The notes: generated by a model not told the origin, from the letters alone. Counted from the first letter of the stretch, positions 1 through 5,752 are shown. The stretch is 5,957 nt of DNA from Candidatus Nanosynbacter colneyensis (GCA_024330325.1 JANDWE010000161.1:1-5957); one strand, 5' to 3'. Numbers and translations: made by a program.

Positions 1-1
1 G

Positions 2-874
2 CATCGATTTGGCGTGAAGCAGCGACAAGCTTTATTGGAAAAGTCTGATTTTATGCCGCATCTTTTAAGTATGACCGCCACGCCGATTCCGCGCAGTCTG
101 GCGCTGACATTGTATGGAGAATTGGATATTTCTATTCTGGACGAGTTGCCCTCTGGTCGCCAGCCGATTCAGACTAAGATTTGGTCGCCAGCATCAGCTC
201 CGAAGCTTTACGAATCGATTGAAAATGAGCTAGCCAAAGGTCGCCAAGCTTACGTTATTTGTCCGTTGATTGATGATAATCCAGATAATGATAAGAAATC
301 GGTGGAGGCGGAATATAATAAATTATCCAAGACTATTTTCAGCCATCGTCGAGTCGGGTTGTTGCACGGAAAGCTTCCTGCCGAAGAAAAAGCTGAAGTG
401 ATGCAGAAGTTTGCGGACGGCGAGCTGGATATGTTGGTCAGTACGACTGTGGTTGAGGTTGGTGTGAATGTGCCGAATGCGACGGTGATGTTGATTGAGA
501 ATGCGGATAATTTTGGATTGAGTCAGTTGCATCAATTGCGCGGGCGAGTTGGGCGCGGGAAACATCAGAGTTTTTGCCATTTGATGATGAGCGGCCACGA
601 TAAGCCGAGTCAACGACTTCGAGAGATTGAGAAATCGCAAGACGGGTTTTATTTGGCGGAGGTTGATTTGAAATTGCGCGGACCTGGTGAGATTTACGGC
701 AAAATGCAACACGGGGATTTGAACTTGAAAATTGCCTCGCTGGCGGATACGGCACTAATTGCTCGCACTCAAGTCGAAGCTGAACGCTTTGTCAAAGAGG
801 GACAAGATTTGCTACAATATAATCATCTGGCGCATGCCGTCAGTCGCTATCAGCGATTAACTGTTTTAAATTAA
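2..874 (+). CDS. recG: ATP-dependent DNA helicase RecG, C-terminal part (5' end outside window)
   Basis: RecG is a double-stranded DNA translocase that remodels stalled replication forks and branched intermediates in the cytoplasm. The reading frame is open from base 2, so the gene is cut by the window edge; the GTG at 14 is an internal valine, not a start. The first visible residues, HRFGV, are the end of the family's DEQHRFGV helicase motif II. Counting residues from that GTG, motif III follows as TATPIPRSLA (21-30) with the RecG-typical LDELPSGR, then motif V as STTVVEVGVNVP (143-154) and motif VI as QLHQLRGRVGRG (171-182). The C-terminal RecG signature FYLAEVDLKLRGPGE lies near 212-226. 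About 290 residues are present; against roughly 690 for E. coli RecG, some 400 N-terminal residues (wedge domain and Walker A) are missing. The stop lies one base before the next ATG, so the two genes are probably co-transcribed and translationally coupled. Confidence 0.97.
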   Translation, partial: HRFGVKQRQALLEKSDFMPHLLSMTATPIPRSLALTLYGELDISILDELPSGRQPIQTKIWSPASAPKLYESIENELAKGRQAYVICPLIDDNPDNDKKSVEAEYNKLSKTIFSHRRVGLLHGKLPAEEKAEVMQKFADGELDMLVSTTVVEVGVNVPNATVMLIENADNFGLSQLHQLRGRVGRGKHQSFCHLMMSGHDKPSQRLREIEKSQDGFYLAEVDLKLRGPGEIYGKMQHGDLNLKIASLADTALIARTQVEAERFVKEGQDLLQYNHLAHAVSRYQRLTVLN

Positions 875-875
875 T

Positions 876-1700
876 ATGTATGCAGGAACAACAATTAGGG
901 ATAGCTCTGGTCGATTTATTGGCGTCCACCAAAAAATAGATCGAGTCGCAAGGAAAAATATAGAACCAATTCTTCCTGATTGGTGTGATTTTCCTGACAT
1001 TAAAAACATTCTTCATTTTGAGGGCAAGAATGGTCCTGATGGTGTCAAGCGAAAGAGTCCAGCCGTGGATGAGCCTTGGCACTTTATAAATCCGGACGAT
1101 CCGAACGACACTGCGCTCTTGGAAATGATTGACGGACATATTGGCAATTTAGCCCGAGCACTGCGAACAAATAATTCCGAGCGAGCAGCGTTTGAGGCAG
1201 CTTGGATGGCGCACGCGATTACCGACGGTTTGACTCCAGCGCATCATTTTCCTCTGGAGCAAGCTATGGCGGAACTTCGCGGCGGTGAAGGGTTGGAGAC
1301 GCGAACCTCAATTTTGAAGAAAAATCTCATGAAGGGCGATAACGGAATTGAACTGATTAAGAACAACTGGAAATTCTGGGGTGCCAAGGGTATGATGACG
1401 ACTCACGTGGCGTTTGAGGCTGGCGTAGCTAGCGTGGTGGCATATCCGCGTTTTAAGGATGCAATTCCGAGTGACGATGAGATATTGCAAGTGAAAAATC
1501 AGGGCTATCGTGAGTATTATTTGGATCAAGTTCACGCCGTGGCGTCGATGAAAATGTATGACAATTTTAGCAAGAGTGGTTGGACAACGGACCTTGCTTG
1601 GCAGACAAATCACGAGCTAATGCCGATTATTATAAAGTCGGTGATGTTGGGTTGGCTGGCATCTATTTGGAAACTTGAGGCAGAAAAAAGTGAGAGTTAG
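876..1700 (+). CDS. Zinc-dependent phospholipase C / P1 nuclease-like protein, no signal peptide
   Basis: This 274-residue protein appears to carry most of the metal-ligand pattern of the zinc-dependent phospholipase C / S1-P1 nuclease fold. Visible pieces are H18 in GVHQKIDRVARK, H69 in DEPWHFINP, H113, D117 and H123 in HAITDGLTPAHH, and H177 with E181 in THVAFE. The H-x3-D-x5-H and H-x3-E spacings match H118/D122/H128 and H142/E146 of Bacillus cereus PLC. The Asp matching D55 is uncertain (D38 or D41 are candidates). The stretch between H123 and H177 is about 40 residues longer than in the Bacillus enzyme. Known members are secreted and use the mature N-terminal Trp as a ligand; here there is no signal peptide and no such Trp, so it is probably cytoplasmic, perhaps with two zincs rather than three. 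The start is the ATG one base after the recG stop, with no Shine-Dalgarno sequence, suggesting coupling. Its 3' end overlaps rsmD. Substrate is unknown: phosphoester hydrolysis is inferred, and a non-catalytic role is possible. Confidence 0.75.
   Translation: MYAGTTIRDSSGRFIGVHQKIDRVARKNIEPILPDWCDFPDIKNILHFEGKNGPDGVKRKSPAVDEPWHFINPDDPNDTALLEMIDGHIGNLARALRTNNSERAAFEAAWMAHAITDGLTPAHHFPLEQAMAELRGGEGLETRTSILKKNLMKGDNGIELIKNNWKFWGAKGMMTTHVAFEAGVASVVAYPRFKDAIPSDDEILQVKNQGYREYYLDQVHAVASMKMYDNFSKSGWTTDLAWQTNHELMPIIIKSVMLGWLASIWKLEAEKSES
1677..1680 (+). promoter_or_regulatory. Ribosome binding site that decides the rsmD start
   Basis: GAGG lies inside the last codons of the upstream gene, nine bases before the GTG at 1690. 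It favours that GTG over the in-frame TTG at 1675, which the site itself overlaps. Confidence 0.6.
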
Positions 1701-2238
1701 GATTATTTCTGGCGAATTTGGCGGGCGATTTATAAAAACCCCGCCAGGCTCAACAACTCATCCTATGGGCGAGCGAGTACGTTCAGCTATGTTCAATTCT
1801 TTGGGTGAATCGATACGCGGCGCGCGGGTTTTGGATGCTTTTGCGGGGTCTGGTGCTGTTGGGCTAGAGGCGTTAAGTCGCGGCGCAGAGTCGGCGGTTT
1901 TCGTGGAGCGAGATCGAGTCGCTCAGCGAGTAATTGCTGAAAACATAAGCATTTTGGGCGTCGAAGAAAAATCTATTGTAATAAAAACAACGATAATAAA
2001 TTGGCTGGAAAGTGCGAGTTCAACAGGGGAGTTTGATATTATTTTTGCCGATCCGCCGTACCATAATCCACAGTTTTCCACAGTTTCTAAGCTAATGAGA
2101 CTACTCAAACCGGGTGGAACTATGATATTATCACATCCAGGAATAGGTGAGGTGCCGGTTCAAGACAAAACTGTTGTGGTGGACAGTCGTAGTTATGGGG
2201 AGGCGCACCTCACCAAGTTCCTACGATTGGAAAATTAA
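1690..2238 (+). CDS. rsmD: 16S rRNA (guanine(966)-N2)-methyltransferase RsmD
   Basis: RsmD uses S-adenosylmethionine to methylate N2 of G966 (E. coli numbering) in helix 31 of 16S rRNA, during or after 30S assembly. The protein starts MRVRIISGEFGGR, close to the family's usual N-terminus. The TTHPMGERVRSAMFNSL stretch (22-38) is the family's R-P-T-x-D-R-V-R-E-x-x-F-N-type region. SAM motif I is VLDAFAGSGAVGLEALSRGA (47-66), the acidic residue after strand 2 is E73 in VERD, and the catalytic motif IV is DPPY (121-124). Length is 182 residues, normal for the family. GTG at 1690 is chosen because of the GAGG nine bases upstream and the fit to the usual N-terminus; TTG at 1675 would add five residues. 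It overlaps the preceding gene by 11 bases. The recG-rsmD neighbourhood is common in bacteria; here one extra gene sits between them. An intrinsic terminator follows the stop. Confidence 0.95.
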   Translation: MRVRIISGEFGGRFIKTPPGSTTHPMGERVRSAMFNSLGESIRGARVLDAFAGSGAVGLEALSRGAESAVFVERDRVAQRVIAENISILGVEEKSIVIKTTIINWLESASSTGEFDIIFADPPYHNPQFSTVSKLMRLLKPGGTMILSHPGIGEVPVQDKTVVVDSRSYGEAHLTKFLRLEN

Positions 2239-2250
2239 ATTCTTATAGAT

Positions 2251-2277
2251 CGTTCTGATAAATATCAGAGCGTTTTT
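2251..2277 (+). terminator. Intrinsic terminator after rsmD
   Basis: An 8-bp stem pairs CGTTCTGA (2251-2258) with TCAGAGCG (2265-2272), containing one G-U wobble, around a six-base loop. Five T residues follow directly (2273-2277). It begins 12 bases after the rsmD stop and separates the recG-rsmD unit from the next gene. Confidence 0.8.
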
Positions 2278-2299
2278 AATAGGAAAAAGTAGGTAAAAT

Positions 2300-2932
2300 A
2301 TGAATGAATTTATTTTAGTAGCAATAAAATTATTGATCGGATTTTTTGCGCTGACGATAATAATTAACGTTACAGGAAAAGGTAATTTGGCACCGTCTTC
2401 CGCTAGTGACCAAGTTCAGAATTACGTACTTGGTGGTATTATCGGCGGCGTTATTTATAACAATGATATTAAGATTTTGGACTATGTTGGAATTTTGTGT
2501 ATATGGTGTGTGTTAGTCTTGACGCTGAAGTGGATAAAGAAACATAGCGTTAAAGCTAAACAGCTGATTGATGGTAAGGCTTTGATAATTATAGATAATG
2601 GAAAGATAAATATCGAAAACTGCGAGAAGGTCGGCTTAAGTGCTCATGATGTTTCTTTCAAGCTTCGAACCCATAATGTTTACTCGACGAAAGACGTGAA
2701 AAGAGCTGTTGTTGAACAGGACGGTGAGCTTATTATTTCGCACAAAGGCGAGGAAAATCCGAAATTCCCGTTAATAACAGACGGTCAATTACAAGCTGAT
2801 ATCTTGGATGTAATCGGGAAAGACGAAAAGTGGTTGCTTGGTCAGCTTAAAAAACGAGGCTTGGAATCCTACGGAGATGTATTTTTAGGCGAGTATGTCG
2901 ACGGTGATTTGATTCTGACTGCTTATAATTAA
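2300..2932 (+). CDS. YetF/DUF421 family membrane protein
   Basis: A 210-residue membrane protein of the DUF421 (YetF/YcaP-like) family, whose biochemical role is unresolved; relatives occur widely and some are tied to spore properties in Bacillus. About three hydrophobic segments can be seen: 5-24, roughly 42-55 (within VLGGIIGGVIY) and 60-78. The loop TGKGNLAPSSASDQVQNY (25-42) corresponds to the family's conserved G-[KR]...D-x-V region. The cytoplasmic DUF421 core follows, with the hallmark DGKALIIIDNGKINIENC (91-108), then LRTHNVYSTKDVKRAVVEQDGEL (122-144) matching the family's LR...D...V..A..E.nG pattern. The end (about 159-205, LITDGQLQADILDVIGKDE and onward) resembles the C-terminal extension of Firmicutes YetF. 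ATG at 2300 has an AGTAGGT ribosome site about six bases upstream. The gene follows a terminator, so it should have its own promoter, but none is convincing; TTTAAT at 2275-2280 is the best -10 candidate, with a poor -35. No functional link to its neighbours is evident. Confidence 0.88.
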   Translation: MNEFILVAIKLLIGFFALTIIINVTGKGNLAPSSASDQVQNYVLGGIIGGVIYNNDIKILDYVGILCIWCVLVLTLKWIKKHSVKAKQLIDGKALIIIDNGKINIENCEKVGLSAHDVSFKLRTHNVYSTKDVKRAVVEQDGELIISHKGEENPKFPLITDGQLQADILDVIGKDEKWLLGQLKKRGLESYGDVFLGEYVDGDLILTAYN

Positions 2933-2994
2933 AGGTGAATTAACTGGACGGAATGAAAAGCGTCGTTGTTTGATAGTGTTGTGAAGTTAACTCT

Positions 2995-3022
2995 ACCACT
3001 ACATCTGGTGGTGTCGTATAAT
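2995..3022 (+). promoter_or_regulatory. Promoter of the 90-residue orphan, with a possible operator
   Basis: A perfect consensus -10 box, TATAAT, lies at 3017-3022, about 40 bases before the ATG at 3062, giving a leader of roughly 33 bases that carries the ribosome site. No good -35 box lies 16-18 bases upstream; that position is occupied by ACCAC (2995-2999), which forms an inverted repeat with GTGGT (3008-3012). The repeat could be an operator or activator site compensating for the weak -35, but this is only inference. Confidence 0.5.
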
Positions 3023-3061
3023 GGTTTATAGACAAAGTAAAAAGAGGAGGAGTGTAGAGAA

Positions 3062-3334
3062 ATGCCGTGTATTGATTATGGTCCGAACGGGACAAATACA
3101 GATGAGTGCGGCTCGAGCAGAGCAGATGAGCATAGTCCGCGCGATGGGGTGAGTGAGGATGCAAAACAAAGGAATGAGTATTATGAAAAACTCGCAGAGA
3201 AAAACGACTTTTCGGAGCCTGTTATAACTATTAAACGCATGAGTAGAGTTGCAGTGAGTGCAACTAAGCTGAATCCTAGAGAACATGCAACGCAAGATGA
3301 ACTATTCCCAAAAAGTTGGGTTACTGAACAATAA
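3062..3334 (+). CDS. Hypothetical hydrophilic protein, 90 residues
   Basis: I do not recognise a family. The protein starts MPCIDYGPNGTNTDECGSS, has two cysteines (C3 and C16), a charged middle section that looks helical (SEDAKQRNEYYEKLAEKNDF, 31-50), and a basic-to-mixed tail containing VITIKRMSRVAV (54-65). There is no signal peptide or membrane segment, so a small soluble cytoplasmic protein is likely. Three things argue that it is real: a consensus TATAAT 40 bases upstream, a strong ribosome site AGAGGAGGAG at 3043-3052 (core about 11 bases from the ATG), and its independent position after a stretch of non-coding DNA. The last 14 bases overlap the end of the convergent glycosidase gene. 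A weak impression of similarity to short MPC-starting hypothetical proteins seen in phage and metagenomic data could not be tested. Confidence 0.65.
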   Translation: MPCIDYGPNGTNTDECGSSRADEHSPRDGVSEDAKQRNEYYEKLAEKNDFSEPVITIKRMSRVAVSATKLNPREHATQDELFPKSWVTEQ

Positions 3335-4907
3335 GTAAAACTCCGCAATATCCTGGAATTGTCATTTGGAAATTTTCTGCGGTAATTAAATCGACAGAGT
3401 GAGTCGAGGTGATGATCTTGGTGTTTTCTGGAATGGAGAAGCTTTGTTCTGTGTTGGCGAAATTGATGAAAATATAAGCATGTTGACCAACCAGTTCTCT
3501 TTTTAATCCAATAATAAATCCGTTGCCGGTGTTTTCTACAATACTCAAGTCGCCATTTTTAAGAATCGGGAGAGTTTGGCGCAATTTTAGCAGCTTTCGG
3601 TGCATATTAAGCAGAGAATCGTTTGCGATTTTTTCGCTATCAACATTGATCTTCGTGCGATTTTCATTAACAGGAAGCCAAGGTTTTGTACTTGAAAAGC
3701 CTGCAAATTGCGAATCATTCCATTGCATTGGCGTGCGTTCCAAATCTCGGCTATCAACAACAGAATTGGCGGGGCTAAAATTGTCTTGAATGTCATCAGC
3801 GGTCAATTCTCCATTCATCATGCCAATTTCGTCGCCGTAATACACCACGCTAATTCCTGGAGTGAGGAGATTTAAGAAGCTGAGGGCGCGGGCACGTTCT
3901 TTGCCCAATCTGGAGACGACTCTCGGCTGATCATGATTCCCAATGCAAAAAAATGGCGTGGTTGAATTTGCTGATTGTAGGTAATTTTCGATTTTTTTCT
4001 CAATATTTTTTGCATGCCATTCATTATCGCGATACTCCATAAAAAACGCCGAGGCTTTTGGGTGGACTGTCAGGATTTGGCTGTATTGATGATAAATATC
4101 ACCCAGCTTGTCATCAGGGTAGAATTCAAACACCATTTGCTTGTCGTCATATTCGTCGCAGACTGACGCTAATTCTCGTAAATATTCTTGAAAATGCGGT
4201 CCCATTTTACAGTGGTCGTGAATAAACGCTCCGTAATCGTTTGGATTGCCATAAAAATCAGGATTTGGAGAATCATCTTTAAAGTCGGGGTCTTTGGAAA
4301 TTCCCCAAATTGCATCGACGCGCATTCCATCAACGCCCACATTAAACCAAAATCGCACTATGTTTTTCATTTCAGCACGCATTGCGGGATTGTCCCAATT
4401 CAGATCTGGCTGCGTTTTCAGGAACGAATGCAGGTAAAATTGTCCAGTGCGCTCGTCAAATTCCCACGAACTGCCGCCAGATAAACTTCGCCAATTGTTA
4501 GGCTCGCTATTATTTTTTCCGTCGCGCCAAACATAGTAATCACGCTTGGGGTTGTCGCGTGAAGATCTGGATTCTTGAAACCACGGATGTTGGTCTGAGG
4601 TGTGACAGGGAACGAGGTCTATCATAACTTTAATGTCGAGATCGTGAGCCTTTTTAAGTAGCGCTTGGAAATCTTCCATTTGACCAAAAGTCGGATCAAT
4701 TGCTCGATAATTTGCGATATCATAACCAAAGTCGGTCAGCGGCGATACGAAGAACGGGGAAATCCAAATCGAATCGACGCCCAGCCATGATAAATAGTCC
4801 AGCTTCTCGGTAATGCCATTCAAATCGCCAACCCCATCGCCATTCGTATCTAGAAAACTGCGCGGATAAATTTGATAAAGAGAGGCGACATCTTGCCAAG
4901 TTTTCAT
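3321..4907 (-). CDS. GH13 alpha-glucosidase / oligo-1,6-glucosidase type enzyme
   Basis: A 528-residue glycoside hydrolase family 13 enzyme of the oligo-1,6-glucosidase / alpha-glucosidase group, which cleaves terminal glucose from short alpha-glucans by a retaining mechanism. It opens with YQIYPRSFLDTNGDGVGDLN (11-30), including the D-x-N-x-D-x-x-x-D metal loop. Region I is DLVPCH (97-102), where the usual Asn before His is Cys. Region V is QPDLN (166-170), the signature of the oligo-1,6-glucosidase subfamily. Region II is GMRVDA with nucleophile D198; E261 in MVFEFYPDD is the probable acid/base; NHDQPR (324-329) carries D326, the transition-state stabiliser. GDEIGM (358-363) and DLERTPMQWN (388-397) are also typical. 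There is no signal peptide, so it acts in the cytoplasm on imported or stored glucans. All catalytic residues are intact. Exact specificity (maltose, isomaltose, trehalose or sucrose derivatives) cannot be read from the sequence. The promoter places the start site on the ATG itself. Confidence 0.93.
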   Translation of the reverse strand: MKTWQDVASLYQIYPRSFLDTNGDGVGDLNGITEKLDYLSWLGVDSIWISPFFVSPLTDFGYDIANYRAIDPTFGQMEDFQALLKKAHDLDIKVMIDLVPCHTSDQHPWFQESRSSRDNPKRDYYVWRDGKNNSEPNNWRSLSGGSSWEFDERTGQFYLHSFLKTQPDLNWDNPAMRAEMKNIVRFWFNVGVDGMRVDAIWGISKDPDFKDDSPNPDFYGNPNDYGAFIHDHCKMGPHFQEYLRELASVCDEYDDKQMVFEFYPDDKLGDIYHQYSQILTVHPKASAFFMEYRDNEWHAKNIEKKIENYLQSANSTTPFFCIGNHDQPRVVSRLGKERARALSFLNLLTPGISVVYYGDEIGMMNGELTADDIQDNFSPANSVVDSRDLERTPMQWNDSQFAGFSSTKPWLPVNENRTKINVDSEKIANDSLLNMHRKLLKLRQTLPILKNGDLSIVENTGNGFIIGLKRELVGQHAYIFINFANTEQSFSIPENTKIITSTHSVDLITAENFQMTIPGYCGVLLIVQ

Positions 4908-4913
4908 GATTTA

Positions 4914-4942
4914 AGTATAAGCGAGATGATAGGGAAAATCAA
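4914..4942 (-). promoter_or_regulatory. Promoter of the GH13 gene, predicted leaderless
   Basis: Reading the minus strand, TTGATT (4937-4942) and TATACT (4914-4919) are separated by exactly 17 bases. Six bases, TAAATC, lie between the -10 box and the ATG, so the usual +1 position falls on the A at 4907. No Shine-Dalgarno sequence precedes the start. The whole promoter fits into the 45-base gap after the DUF4396 gene. Confidence 0.65.
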
Positions 4943-4951
4943 AACAAACAA

Positions 4952-4963
4952 ATCACATGTGAT
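4952..4963. repeat. Perfect 12-bp palindrome upstream of the GH13 promoter
   Basis: ATCACATGTGAT is a perfect palindrome centred about 50 bases upstream of the predicted GH13 transcription start, 9 bases beyond the -35 box. It includes the last codons and stop of the DUF4396 gene. It could bind a dimeric regulator of the glycosidase, or be a by-product of His/Met codons. It is too short to make a stable hairpin terminator. Confidence 0.3.
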
Positions 4964-5429
4964 GATAATGATGGGTCAATGCGTGACCTTTGCCTCGACG
5001 TAACAAATATAGATTGACAGGATATGATACGGCAAACGCGGCGAACATACAAATTAGCCGGCTAATCCAATAAATCGGATGAGCTAAGTTCTTATCCATG
5101 GCGCCTGGAATGATTAGCATGATTATGTTGTCTACGACGGTCATTGACAGTATGGATAGTGTGTCAGCGGCGAAAACTAACTTTAAGGATTTTATGAGCG
5201 ATAATTTGGCGCGTACTAATGGTATGATTGATGCGGTGTAGCCGGAAATGAAAGCTAAGACTGATGCTAAAATGACCGTAGCGTGTGGCGCAAATCCAGC
5301 GTGTGTGCCGATGGTAACGCCAACCATCTCACCAATCATACATCCCGCCAGACAGTGTAAACTTGCCGCTAGCGCCATACGTTTGGTTGAATTTTTTGTA
5401 TTGCAATGATTATGAGATTCGTGATTCAT
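4953..5429 (-). CDS. DUF4396 membrane protein with histidine-rich ends
   Basis: A 158-residue integral membrane protein matching the DUF4396 family, with the hallmark LHCLAGCMIGEMVG (24-37: H25, C26, C30, E34) near the start, FAADTLSILSMTVVDNIIML (86-105) in the third membrane segment, and the PVNLYLLRRGKGHA ending (137-150). Four membrane segments are likely: about 18-42, 48-69, 82-108 and 119-142. The N-terminus (MNHESHNHCN) and C-terminus (HALTHHYHHM) are rich in His, suggesting metal binding. No transport or enzymatic activity is established for the family to my knowledge. Its ATG shares one base with the stop of the upstream sensor gene (TAATG on the minus strand), and an AAGGA at 5437-5441 sits seven bases before the start, so the two genes are co-transcribed and probably translationally coupled. 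That context suggests a job in sensing, exporting, importing or buffering the metal read by the sensor. Confidence 0.85.
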   Translation of the reverse strand: MNHESHNHCNTKNSTKRMALAASLHCLAGCMIGEMVGVTIGTHAGFAPHATVILASVLAFISGYTASIIPLVRAKLSLIKSLKLVFAADTLSILSMTVVDNIIMLIIPGAMDKNLAHPIYWISRLICMFAAFAVSYPVNLYLLRRGKGHALTHHYHHM

Positions 5430-5716
5430 TATTTTGTCCTTATGTTATTTAATTCATATAGATTGAGTAATTCTTCTATCGCTTTACTCTGTTGAGCTTT
5501 GTCACCGGACGCCATCTTATCGGCAATGTGTGTGCGGAGATGTCGCTCCAGAATAAGTTTATTAAGCGACGCTAATGACTTTTGTATTGCTAGACTTTGG
5601 GTCAAAACGTCCATGCAATAAGCGTCGTCGGTGATTTGTTTCTCGAGTCCGCGCATTTGTCCTAATATAATCTTTGTGCGATGCAGGGCTCGCAGTTTGA
5701 TGTCTGCTGTATTCAT
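5429..5716 (-). CDS. CsoR/RcnR-family metal-sensing transcriptional repressor
   Basis: A 95-residue all-helical DNA-binding repressor of the CsoR/RcnR/FrmR family (formerly DUF156). The core K-I-I-L-G-Q-M-R-G-L-E-K-Q-I (15-28) and YCMDVLTQ (33-40) match copper-sensing CsoR closely, more than the ECAAVLQQ of E. coli RcnR. The metal-ligand triad reads C34, H59, H63 (ERHLRTH), whereas classical CsoR has Cys-His-Cys; RcnR has Cys-His-His plus an N-terminal His3 that is absent here. I recall a Cys-His-His CsoR in Thermus thermophilus that responds to copper and other metals. So copper(I) is the first guess, but nickel, cobalt or another thiophilic metal is possible. These proteins bind G-tract palindromes as tetramers and fall off on binding metal; just such a palindrome lies in this gene's promoter, implying autoregulation. 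The start ATG at 5716 has no ribosome site and coincides with the predicted transcription start. Confidence 0.92.
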   Translation of the reverse strand: MNTADIKLRALHRTKIILGQMRGLEKQITDDAYCMDVLTQSLAIQKSLASLNKLILERHLRTHIADKMASGDKAQQSKAIEELLNLYELNNIRTK

Positions 5717-5722
5717 AAAATA

Positions 5723-5752
5723 ATCATATACCCCCTGGGGGTATTATGTCAA
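5723..5752 (-). promoter_or_regulatory. Promoter of the sensor/DUF4396 operon, predicted leaderless
   Basis: On the minus strand a perfect -35 box TTGACA (5747-5752) and a near-perfect -10 box TATGAT (5723-5728) are 18 bases apart. Six bases, TATTTT, separate the -10 box from the ATG, so +1 falls on the A at 5716. The spacer is almost wholly filled by the operator palindrome. Confidence 0.85.
5728..5744. promoter_or_regulatory. CsoR-type operator (perfect 17-bp G/C-tract palindrome)
   Basis: ATACCCCCTGGGGGTAT is a perfect 8-1-8 palindrome. Paired C5/G5 tracts flanked by ATA/TAT are typical of operators bound by CsoR/RcnR/FrmR-family repressors. It lies between the -35 and -10 boxes, touching the -10 by one base, so a bound tetramer would block RNA polymerase directly. 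Confidence 0.85.

Noticed and set aside
323..755. Two long minus-strand open frames within recG
   Set aside because: They are antisense shadows of strongly conserved helicase motifs, with no family resemblance and no start signals of their own.
1675..1689. Five-residue N-terminal extension of RsmD from a TTG start
   Set aside because: The GAGG ribosome site overlaps this start and is properly spaced for the GTG at 1690, which also gives the usual RsmD N-terminus.
2227..2249. TTGGAA with TATAGA as a promoter for the DUF421 gene
   Set aside because: The spacing is only about 11 bases, too short for a sigma-70 type promoter.
2940..3295. Minus-strand open frames covering the intergenic region and the 90-residue gene
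   Set aside because: Composition is low-complexity and shadow-like; the plus strand carries the consensus -10 box and strong ribosome site.
3307..3320. Hairpin CCCAA-AAAG-TTGGG near the convergent gene ends as a terminator
   Set aside because: The stem is only 5 bp, it lies within coding sequence, and no T-run follows on either strand.
4188..4484. Plus-strand open frame inside the GH13 gene
   Set aside because: It is antisense to catalytic regions of an intact glycoside hydrolase and resembles no protein family.
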